In this document: positions 1 to 5,089 of the stretch, piece by piece | How the letters are laid out: each line of letters opens with the position of its first letter | Position numbering within the stretch: position 1 is the first letter of the stretch | Translations under genes and position numbers: made by a program | Assembly (NCBI GenBank): GCA_946480705.1 | Contig: CAMLLF010000359.1 | Coordinates: forward strand, 1-5,089 | Direction of reading: 5' to 3' | Length of the DNA stretch: 5,089 nt | From: an uncultured Lysobacteraceae bacterium | Lineage (GTDB): Bacteria; Pseudomonadota; Gammaproteobacteria; Xanthomonadales; Rhodanobacteraceae | Notes under the pieces: generated by a model | Database searches by the model: none | The model's input: only the letters and a program-made list of their open reading frames with translations | Told to the model about the DNA's origin: nothing

Positions 1-235
1 CCACCTTGATCGCGGTGTTCGTGCCGACCTCGCTGATGAGCGGAACGGTCGGCCGCTACTTCGTGCAGTTCGGCTGGACCGCGGCCGTCGCCGTGTTCTT
101 CTCGCTCGTCGTCGCGCGCATGCTGACGCCGACGATGGCCGCCTATTTGCTGCAGACACCGGCGACGCATCGCGCGGAGCCGCGCTGGATCGCGTTCTAC
201 GCGCGCTGCGCGCAGGCCTGTCTGCGGCATCGCGC

Positions 236-290
236 CGCGACGCTCGATGAGATCGTCGATGTCGACCGAACGGCGCAGCGCGCGACACAT
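236..290 (+). other. Double lesion in the RND gene: deletion junction followed by frameshift
   Basis: In frame 3 the residues RHRAATL, which normally lead into TM7, run directly into TLDEIVDV. That resembles the GSTLDET-type motif normally found some 45 residues later, in the periplasmic loop. The shared ACGCTC bases at the junction fit a deletion between short direct repeats, although the lost copy cannot be seen. Family-like sequence then resumes in frame 1 (TERRSARHIIGTV), so one extra base, or an equivalent net change, lies somewhere between about 258 and 288. The exact site is ambiguous because both frames stay open across this stretch. Confidence 0.65.
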
Positions 291-1612
291 CATCGGCACC
301 GTTCCGCATGTCGCGTCGGTCTACACCGCGATCGGCAGCGGCAGCCGCGCGGGGGCGACCGATCCCGACGAAGACGGCATGCAGGCGGCGAGCGTGACGA
401 ACGCCGTTCTCACGGCGAACCTGACGCCGCGCAGCGAACGCGGCGGCGTCACGCGCCAGGCGATCGAGCGCCGGCTGCGCAGCGCGCTCGCGCCGCTGCC
501 CGGCGTGCGCATCAGCGTCGGCAGCGATGTCGGCAGCGACGGCTATGAACTCGTGCTCGCTGCGGAAGACGGCGAGCTGCTCGCGCACCATGCAAGCCTC
601 GTCGAGCGCGAGCTGCGCACGATTCCGGGCGTCGGCGCGGTCAGGTCGTCGGCGAGCCTGGTTCGGCCCGAACTCGTCGTGCGCCCCGATTTCGCGCGCG
701 CTGCGGAACTCGGCGTGACTTCGGCGGCGATCGCCGAGACGCTGCGCATCGCGACCTCGGGCGACTACAGCCAGTCGCTCGCGAAACTCAATCTGAGCGA
801 GCGGCAGATTCCGGTCGTCGTGCGGCTCGCGCGCAGCGGCCGCAATGACCCCGACCTGCTGCGGCGCCTGCCGGTGCCCGGCGCGCGCGGGCCGGTGCCG
901 CTCGAAAGCGTCGCCGATCTCGATATCCGCAGCGGCCCGGCGGAAATCACGCGCCGCGACCGCATACGCAACGTCAACCTGACGGTCGAACTCAACGGCC
1001 AGCCGCTCGGCACGGTCGAAGCGGCCGCCGCCGCGCTGCCGAGCCTGCGCCACCCGCCGCGCGGCATCGCACACTCTGCCGCCGGCGGCGCCGAGGCGAT
1101 GGACGAACTCGCGACCGGCTTCGCCGTCGCCATGCTCGCCGGCGTGTTCTGCATCTACGCGGTGCTCGTGCTGCTGCTCAACGATTTCGCGCAGCCGGCG
1201 ACCGTGCTCGTCGCGCTGCTGCTGTCGATACCGGGCGCGTTCCTCGCGCTGTTCGCGACGGGATCGAGCCTGTCGATGCCGTCGCTGATCGGGCTGATCA
1301 TGCTCATGGGCGTGACGACGAAGAACGCGATCCTGCTCGTCGACTACATCGTCATCGCGCGCCGCGACCACGGCCTGGACCGGCGGTCGGCGATCGCCGA
1401 CGCGTGCCGCAAGCGCGCGCGGCCGATCGTCATGACGACGATCGCGATGGGCGCCGGCATGCTGCCGATCGCGCTCGGCTTCGGCGCCGATCCAAGCTTC
1501 CGCGCGCCGATGGCGATCGTCGTGATCGGCGGACTCGTGACGTCGACGATCCTGTGCCTGCTCGTGATCCCGGTCGTCTACAGCGGCATCGACGATGCGG
1601 TCGCCTTTATCC

Positions 1613-1617
1613 GGAGG
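1613..1617 (+). promoter_or_regulatory. Strong Shine-Dalgarno for the hydroxylase gene
   Basis: GGAGG lies five bases before the ATG at 1623, inside the last codons of the RND gene. It supports that ATG, which overlaps the RND stop in an ATGA arrangement, as the true start. The same frame stays open upstream to 1404 but has no comparable signal there. Confidence 0.8.
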
Positions 1618-1622
1618 CGTCG

Positions 1623-2321
1623 ATGAACGCTGCAGGGTGGAACGCGGCACCGGGCCCGACGCGTTCGGGCGGCATTGCCGCGATCCGCGAATGCTGGATG
1701 CAGATTCGCGACGAAGCGGTCGCGCTGTATCGCGCCGGAACCATCGACGCGGCGACGAACCTGATTCCGATGCGGCGCGGCGAGCCGCAGCTCCGCGGCC
1801 TCTCGGCCGCAGGCTGGAAGCAGTTCCATGTCTGGCAGGGTCAGCCCGGACGCTTCGCGCGGCGGCTGTGTCCGGCTACCGTTGCGATCGTGGAACGCGT
1901 ACCGGCAATCCGCGGCGCGATGTTCTCGATACTGCCTCCCGGCGCGGATCTGCGGCTGCCTTTCGATCCGGCGGCCGGCTCGCTGCGCTATCACCTGGGC
2001 CTCGAAACGCCGAACTCGGAGCGCTGTTTCATCACCGTCGACGGCACGCGCCGCACGTGGCGCGACGGCGAAGACTTCATCATCGACGAGACGCGCGCGC
2101 ACCACGCGGCGAACGCGACCGACGGCCCGCTGCTGATCCTCGTCTGCGATCTCGACCCGCGTGTCGACGCGCGGATCGACGCGCGTTGCGGACCACCTCC
2201 GGTGGCAGACCTGCACGCGGCTGCTATCGTTCGCGCAGGCGGCACGCGTCCGCGACGTTCCGCGCTGCTGCGCGTTTTCCGACTTCCGTTCCGAACGGTC
2301 ACCCGCGAGTCAGCGCCGTGA
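1623..2321 (+). CDS. Aspartyl/asparaginyl beta-hydroxylase (LpxO-like) homologue, probably non-catalytic
   Basis: This is a 232-residue member of the Asp_Arg_Hydrox family of 2-oxoglutarate/Fe(II) dioxygenases. Its bacterial relatives include LpxO, which 2-hydroxylates lipid A acyl chains. Recognisable parts are IRDEAVALYRAGTIDAATNL (28-47), RRLCPATVAIVERVPAIRGA (80-99), the PPGADL loop (105-110), AGSLRYHLGLETPN (118-131), VDG..RTWRDGEDFIIDET (139-157) and a conserved His at 160. Relatives have HRDP where this protein has PFDP (113-116), so the first iron-binding His is Pro113, while Asp115 remains. The Arg expected in TR(L/V)ILFCD, which binds the 2-oxoglutarate carboxylate, is Leu170 here. 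The family motif ends near residue 180. The remaining 50 residues look unlike the longer C-terminus, with its hydrophobic segment, that LpxO proteins carry. The start overlaps the RND stop (ATGA) and has a strong ribosome binding site. The protein may be a decaying gene or a pseudoenzyme. Family membership is secure; loss of activity is inferred. Confidence 0.82.
   Translation: MNAAGWNAAPGPTRSGGIAAIRECWMQIRDEAVALYRAGTIDAATNLIPMRRGEPQLRGLSAAGWKQFHVWQGQPGRFARRLCPATVAIVERVPAIRGAMFSILPPGADLRLPFDPAAGSLRYHLGLETPNSERCFITVDGTRRTWRDGEDFIIDETRAHHAANATDGPLLILVCDLDPRVDARIDARCGPPPVADLHAAAIVRAGGTRPRRSALLRVFRLPFRTVTRESAP
2163..2186 (+). repeat. Two-unit 12-bp tandem repeat in the hydroxylase gene
   Basis: GTCGACGCGCGG is followed directly by ATCGACGCGCGT (10 of 12 bases identical), encoding VDAR-IDAR. 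It lies exactly where the protein stops resembling its family, so a small local duplication may mark rearrangement of the C-terminal coding end. Confidence 0.6.
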
Positions 2322-3013
2322 GCAAAGAACCTCTCTCCATCCTGATCATCGAAGACAACGCGCAGCTAGCGGCCAATCTCTACGACTATCTGGAGGGCTG
2401 CGGACACAGCCTCGACGCGGCGCCCGACGGCCTGTCCGGCCTGCATCTCGCATCGTCGCGCGACTACGACGCGATCGTGCTCGACTGGAACCTGCCGCGG
2501 CTCGACGGCCTGACCGTGCTGCGCCGGCTGCGCGGCGAAGCGAAGAAGAAGGTGCCGGTCATCATGCTGACCGCGCGCGACCAGCTTGCCGACAAGATCG
2601 ACGGCTTCGAATCGGGTCTCGACGACTACCTCGTCAAGCCGGTCGCGCTGGCCGAGATCGAAGTCCGGCTGCGCTCGCTGGTGTCGCGGCTCAGGCAATC
2701 CGCGGCGCCCGACGACGTGCTCGTCGTCGGCGATCTGCGCTTTCATGTCGGGACGCTGGAGATCCACCGCGGCGGCCGGCGCATCGCACTCAGCCGCACG
2801 GGTCGCCGGCTGCTCGAACTGCTGATGCGCGAGAGTCCGCAGGTCGTCACGCGCGCGCGCCTGGAGCGCGCCGCCTGGGGCGACGGCACGCCCGGCACCG
2901 ACCTGCTGCGCTCGCACATGTACGTGCTGCGCCGCGCGATCGAAACCGACGCGGAAAAGCCGCTGCTGCACACCGTCGCAGGTTCCGGCTACAGGCTCTG
3001 CGACCTTGAGTAG
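2318..3013 (+). CDS. OmpR/PhoB-family response regulator
   Basis: This is a cytoplasmic transcription factor of 231 residues, normal for the family. The receiver domain (about 7-120) has the acidic pair Glu12-Asp13, phospho-acceptor Asp56 in IVLDWNLPRLDG, Thr85 in PVIMLTARDQ and Lys107 in DDYLVKP. A short linker leads to a winged-helix DNA-binding domain (about 130-230), seen in LRFHVGTLEIHRGGRRI, LSRTGRRLLELLM, the recognition-helix region DLLRSHMYVLRRAIE and the terminal wing HTVAGSGYRL. The start is GTG at 2318, overlapping the hydroxylase stop as GTGA. The upstream signal is weak (GCGAG near 2305), so translation is probably coupled to the gene before. Its natural partner is the kinase encoded just downstream, whose start lies inside this gene. 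All signature residues are intact, in contrast with the two genes upstream. The target is unknown, but the repeats at 4390-4422 have the spacing this family binds. Confidence 0.95.
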   Translation: MSKEPLSILIIEDNAQLAANLYDYLEGCGHSLDAAPDGLSGLHLASSRDYDAIVLDWNLPRLDGLTVLRRLRGEAKKKVPVIMLTARDQLADKIDGFESGLDDYLVKPVALAEIEVRLRSLVSRLRQSAAPDDVLVVGDLRFHVGTLEIHRGGRRIALSRTGRRLLELLMRESPQVVTRARLERAAWGDGTPGTDLLRSHMYVLRRAIETDAEKPLLHTVAGSGYRLCDLE

Positions 3014-4358
3014 GTTCGGCTCCCTGGTCGGTTCGCCGCGCAGCCTGCACTGGTGGATCAGCATGGCGCTGATCGTATTCGGCATCGCAATGGTCGCCGC
3101 GCTCAGCGTGCAGGCCTTCAGCAGCCAGCGGCTCGTCGAACACAAGGTCTGGCGCGATCTGCTGGAATCGCTGAGCGCGGATTTCTCGACGCGCGTACGC
3201 AACGGCGATCGCGCGTCGCTGCCGGGCACGGGCGTCATCCGCGCGTGGTACGTCGAACCGGCAAACGGCGCGTGGCCGGCCGCGGGCCATCTCGCCGCGC
3301 TGCCGCCGGGCTACTACTCGTCGGAAGGATTCACCGACGTGTTCCTGACCGTCGAAGGCTTCTCCGACGCGTTCTCGCCGGGCGAGAGTTTTCATGCGCT
3401 GATCGCCGACGTGCCGCCGGGACGCCTCGTCACCCTCATCGACATCACCGAACTCGAGGATCAGCAGAATCTCAATTCGCTGCTCAGCGGGCTCTGGGTA
3501 TTTGCATTGCTGTTCTACATCGTCGGCGTGATCGCATGGCTGCATGCGAATCTCGTGCGGCCGGTCCGGGACCTCGCCGAACGCATGCAGACGATCGACC
3601 CGGGGACGGCCGGCGCGCGGCTGCCGACGACGTATCGCCGCGAGGAAATCCAGGTCATCGCCCGCGCGAGCAACGCGCACCTCGAACGTGTCGAGCGCTT
3701 CATCGAGCGCGAACGAAGCCTGCTCGACCAGGCCAGCCACGAATTCCGCACGCCGATCGCCGTGATTTCGGGCGCGGTCGACGTGCTCGCGCAGCAGGCG
3801 TTGCCGGATTCCGCGAAGCCCGCGCTCCAGCGCATCGAAGGCGCGGTCGAGGATCTGTCGGAAACCATGGTCGCCCTGCTCTACCTCGCACGCGAGGCCA
3901 GCGCCGCCGACGCCGCGGCCGACGTCACCGCGCTGCACGAACTGCTGCCCCGGCTGATTCGCGACCACGAGCATCTGCTGCGCGGCAAACCCGCGCAGCT
4001 GCGCATCGGCGATCTGGAACCGACCTTCATCGGGGCGCCCGAAGCCATGGTCCGCATCGCGGTCAGCAATCTGCTGCGCAACGCGATCGAGAACACCAAC
4101 GCCGGGCACGTCGAGATCGCGCTGTCCGCAGGCGTCATCGCGGTCGCCGATTCGGGCAGCGGCTTCAATCCGGTAGAAGCCGCGCGGCGCTATCGCGAAA
4201 GCCTGCGCCACTCGGCGCCGGTCCGCGGACAGGGACTCGGCCTGTTCCTGATCGGCCGCATCTGCGACCGCTTCGGCTGGAAGCTCGCGATCGAACCCGT
4301 CGTCATGGGCGGCACGCGCGCGACGCTCGACGTCGGCGCGAGCGTACTCGCGCTGTAA
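3006..4358 (+). CDS. Membrane sensor histidine kinase (HisKA type)
   Basis: This 450-residue inner-membrane kinase should autophosphorylate and pass phosphate to Asp56 of the upstream regulator. A short basic N-terminus precedes TM1 (about 17-37). A periplasmic sensor of about 120 residues (38-158) follows, of no family I recognise. TM2 is about 159-182, then comes a HAMP-like linker starting NLVRPVRDLAERM. The HisKA domain has SHEFRTPIAVISG with His245. The ATPase domain has an N box (NLLRNAIENT, Asn355 and Asn359), a G1 box (DSGSG, Asp382) and a G2 box (GQGLGLFLIGRI, 408 onward), so catalysis looks intact. The TTG at 3006, overlapping the regulator by 8 bases, is preferred because the in-frame ATG at 3063 would begin within TM1 and lose the residues that anchor it. 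A weak AGG lies ten bases upstream, and translational coupling is likely. The ligand cannot be read from the sequence. Envelope stress or a membrane-active compound would fit the neighbours. Confidence 0.94.
   Translation: MSRFGSLVGSPRSLHWWISMALIVFGIAMVAALSVQAFSSQRLVEHKVWRDLLESLSADFSTRVRNGDRASLPGTGVIRAWYVEPANGAWPAAGHLAALPPGYYSSEGFTDVFLTVEGFSDAFSPGESFHALIADVPPGRLVTLIDITELEDQQNLNSLLSGLWVFALLFYIVGVIAWLHANLVRPVRDLAERMQTIDPGTAGARLPTTYRREEIQVIARASNAHLERVERFIERERSLLDQASHEFRTPIAVISGAVDVLAQQALPDSAKPALQRIEGAVEDLSETMVALLYLAREASAADAAADVTALHELLPRLIRDHEHLLRGKPAQLRIGDLEPTFIGAPEAMVRIAVSNLLRNAIENTNAGHVEIALSAGVIAVADSGSGFNPVEAARRYRESLRHSAPVRGQGLGLFLIGRICDRFGWKLAIEPVVMGGTRATLDVGASVLAL
3324..3413 (+). repeat. Three-unit 10-residue repeat in the kinase sensor domain
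   Basis: Residues 107-136 of the kinase read as three consecutive decapeptides: EGFTDVFLTV, EGFSDAFSPG and ESFHALIADV. The first two share E-G-F-x-D-x-F, and the third keeps E-x-F with hydrophobic positions in register. The pattern could be a beta-hairpin or small ligand-binding sheet built by duplication. This part is seen in the sequence; its structural meaning is inference. Confidence 0.45.
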
Positions 4359-4389
4359 AGCGCGCATTCACGGAAACGCCGCCGGACAC

Positions 4390-4422
4390 GACATTTCGGC
4401 GACATCGCCGCTTCATTCTGGC
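4390..4422 (+). promoter_or_regulatory. Candidate PhoB/OmpR-type operator: three 11-bp direct repeats
   Basis: The three units abut: GACATTTCGGC (4390-4400), GACATCGCCGC (4401-4411) and TTCATTCTGGC (4412-4422). CAT recurs at exactly 11-base spacing (4392, 4403, 4414), and every unit ends in GC. Units 1 and 2 agree at 8 of 11 bases, units 1 and 3 at 7 of 11. Tandem repeats with an 11-bp period, one DNA turn, are the classic arrangement for head-to-tail dimers of PhoB/OmpR-family regulators. The site lies upstream of the MipA/OmpV gene and just after the two-component genes. Binding by the local regulator is inferred. Confidence 0.5.
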
Positions 4423-4482
4423 GCAGAGGCCTGCCGTCGCGACGCACGCAAAGGCCCGCATGAAATTTTTCCACTACTGAAT

Positions 4483-4486
4483 GAGG
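4483..4486 (+). promoter_or_regulatory. Probable Shine-Dalgarno for the MipA/OmpV gene
   Basis: GAGG lies 11 bases before the ATG at 4498 and 14 before the adjacent ATG at 4501. The spacing is long, so the two ATGs cannot be separated with certainty. The upstream one is chosen because it is closer to optimal. Confidence 0.5.
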
Positions 4487-4497
4487 TCCGGCTTCCC

Positions 4498-5089
4498 ATG
4501 ATGAAATTTCTGTGGCCCGCGTTGCTGACCTGTCTGTCGTGCGGCGCCGCCGCGCAAGCGGCCGGGAGCGACGACGATTCGCCGGACGGCCCGCCGCGCG
4601 GCTGGCAGCTCGGCGTGGCGACCGTCGTCTCCGACAGCGTCTATGCCGGCGAAGGATCGCGCGTGATTCCGATTCCGCTGATCGCCTATCAGGGCGAGCG
4701 TTTTTACTTTCGCGGCATCTCGGCGGGCTGGAGCCTGTTCGGCATGGAATCCTTCGAAGTCGCGGCACTCGCGAAGCTGCGCTTCGACGGGTTTTCCGTC
4801 GACGATCTCGGCCGCGAGGAACTCGCCGCCAACGGCCTCGACTACCGGCTGCTCGAAGACCGCGACAAAGCCGTCGACGTCGGCCTCGGCCTGAAGTGGC
4901 GCGGTGCGGCCGGCGAGGTCGAGCTGGAACTGCTGGCCGATGCGACCGACAAGAGCGGCGGCCAGGAGATCTCGATGCAGTACGGCTACCCGTTCGACCT
5001 CGGCGAAGGCACGCTGGTGCGCGTCGGCCGGCGCGGCAGGCTGAACTGGAGCGGGCATTCGATGCCGGTGACACAGACTTCGCCATCGC
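4498..5089 (+). CDS. MipA/OmpV-family outer-membrane protein, N-terminal part (runs off the right edge)
   Basis: The first 197 residues of an outer-membrane beta-barrel are visible; family members usually have about 250-280. The N-terminus is a typical Sec signal peptide: MMKFLWP, a hydrophobic core with two Cys, then a likely signal peptidase I cut after AAAQA (near residue 21). Mature sequence fits the family: WQLGVATVVSDSVYAGEGSR, VIPIPLIAYQGERFYFRGIS, KLRFDGFSVDDLGREELAAN, GLDYRLLEDRDKAVDVGLGL and ELLADATDKSGGQEISMQYG. In E. coli, MipA is described as an MltA- and PBP1B-interacting scaffold of the murein machinery. Relatives are often found beside two-component systems and linked to envelope permeability. 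Here the gene follows the kinase by 139 bases and has its own candidate operator, so it is probably a regulon target. The last 20 or so residues before the edge (after VRVG) do not look like the next beta-strands of the family, which could be divergence or a frameshift. The gene cannot be judged intact. Confidence 0.85.
   Translation, partial: MMKFLWPALLTCLSCGAAAQAAGSDDDSPDGPPRGWQLGVATVVSDSVYAGEGSRVIPIPLIAYQGERFYFRGISAGWSLFGMESFEVAALAKLRFDGFSVDDLGREELAANGLDYRLLEDRDKAVDVGLGLKWRGAAGEVELELLADATDKSGGQEISMQYGYPFDLGEGTLVRVGRRGRLNWSGHSMPVTQTSPS

Larger units (their letters stand above)
3..1626 (+). pseudogene. RND efflux pump inner-membrane subunit, C-terminal half, with internal deletion and frameshift (5' end outside window)
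   Basis: This is an inner-membrane, proton-driven RND pump subunit of the AcrB/MdtB type, which normally works with a periplasmic adaptor and an outer-membrane channel. Frame 3 (3 to about 258) reads the TM5-TM6 region, including FFSLVVARMLTPTMAAYLL. Frame 1 (about 259-1626) reads the second porter loop from HIIGTVPHVASVYTAIGSG, then TM8 to TM12 with SMPSLIGLIMLMG, the TM10 lysine in TTKNAILLVDY (Lys codon at 1321) and RPIVMTTIAMGAGMLPIALG. Between LRHRAATL and the TLDE stretch, the family normally has TM7 and the start of the periplasmic loop. Here these two pieces are fused, so roughly 40-50 residues are missing. The reading frame then changes. An ATG at 247 could restart a 459-residue product, but I see no ribosome binding site before it. 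A sequencing or assembly error could explain the frameshift, and less easily the missing TM7. The family assignment is very secure; the broken status is likely. Confidence 0.82.
4359..4497. other. Intergenic control region between kinase and MipA/OmpV genes
   Basis: This 139-base gap is the only non-coding stretch of any size here and contains the most AT-rich patch in the window (about 4460-4482). It holds the 11-bp-spaced repeats at 4390-4422. It also has a small inverted repeat, CGGCG-ACAT-CGCCG (4397-4410), nested within them, and a Shine-Dalgarno-like sequence before the next gene. I see no hairpin followed by a T run, so there is no obvious intrinsic terminator for the kinase operon. 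I also see no convincing sigma-70 -35/-10 pair, as is common for activator-dependent promoters. Confidence 0.6.

Noticed and set aside
1404..1622. N-terminal extension of the hydroxylase frame to an upstream ATG at 1404
   Set aside because: The region is the TM11-TM12 coding part of the RND gene in another frame, and the strong GGAGG signal points to the ATG at 1623.
2847..4367. Long minus-strand open frame of 506 codons opposite the kinase
   Set aside because: It mirrors the kinase coding sequence. Its Arg/Ala/Asp-rich composition is typical of antisense frames in GC-rich DNA, and it shows no domain.
4397..4410. CGGCG-ACAT-CGCCG inverted repeat as terminator of the kinase operon
   Set aside because: The stem is only five base pairs and is not followed by a T run. 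It overlaps the 11-bp direct repeats, which explain the sequence better.
3053..4480. Plus-strand 475-codon open frame overlapping the kinase
   Set aside because: It is an out-of-frame, Arg-rich shadow of a kinase whose motifs are all present in the other frame.
4498..4570. Lipoprotein signal in the MipA/OmpV N-terminus (Cys in LLTC and LSCG)
   Set aside because: Neither Cys has a proper lipobox, and a standard signal peptidase I site (AQA) follows.
4190..5086. Minus-strand open frames opposite the kinase end and the MipA/OmpV gene
   Set aside because: The plus-strand frame gives a signal peptide and family motifs, while the reverse frames are low-complexity Arg/Ser-rich text.
1..5089. CRISPR array, tRNA/rRNA gene, insertion sequence or phage attachment site
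   Set aside because: No regularly spaced repeat array, cloverleaf-like sequence, transposase motif or terminal inverted repeats were seen.

Overview
This is a GC-rich, almost gene-saturated stretch with strongly GC-biased codons. Its protein families (a Burkholderia-type RND pump, an LpxO-like hydroxylase, a PhoB/OmpR-type two-component system and a MipA/OmpV protein) suggest a Burkholderiales beta-proteobacterium. This placement rests on family resemblance and composition only.

Layout, all on the + strand. (1) 3-1626: the C-terminal half of an RND inner-membrane efflux pump, entering from the left edge. It looks broken: an apparent in-frame loss of about 40-50 residues near 240, which removes TM7 and the start of the second periplasmic loop, is followed within about 50 bases by a switch from frame 3 to frame 1. 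(2) 1623-2321: an aspartyl/asparaginyl beta-hydroxylase (LpxO-like) homologue. It lacks the first iron-binding His and the 2-oxoglutarate-binding Arg of its family, and it has an atypical, short C-terminus. (3) 2318-3013: a complete OmpR/PhoB-type response regulator with a GTG start. (4) 3006-4358: a complete membrane sensor histidine kinase, probably with a TTG start. (5) 4359-4497: the only intergenic gap. It holds three 11-bp-spaced direct repeats that look like a response-regulator binding site. (6) 4498 to the right edge: the start of a MipA/OmpV-family outer-membrane protein.

The first four genes overlap one another by 4, 4 and 8 bases, so they were built as one translationally coupled unit. 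The likely logic, by inference, is an envelope-stress or envelope-permeability module: the kinase senses a periplasmic signal, the regulator binds upstream of the MipA/OmpV gene and perhaps its own operon, and the pump and lipid A-type hydroxylase are effectors. The two effector genes carry the damage or lost catalytic residues. The regulator and kinase keep every signature residue. The unit may therefore be losing its effectors while keeping its signalling, or the hydroxylase may have become a non-catalytic protein.
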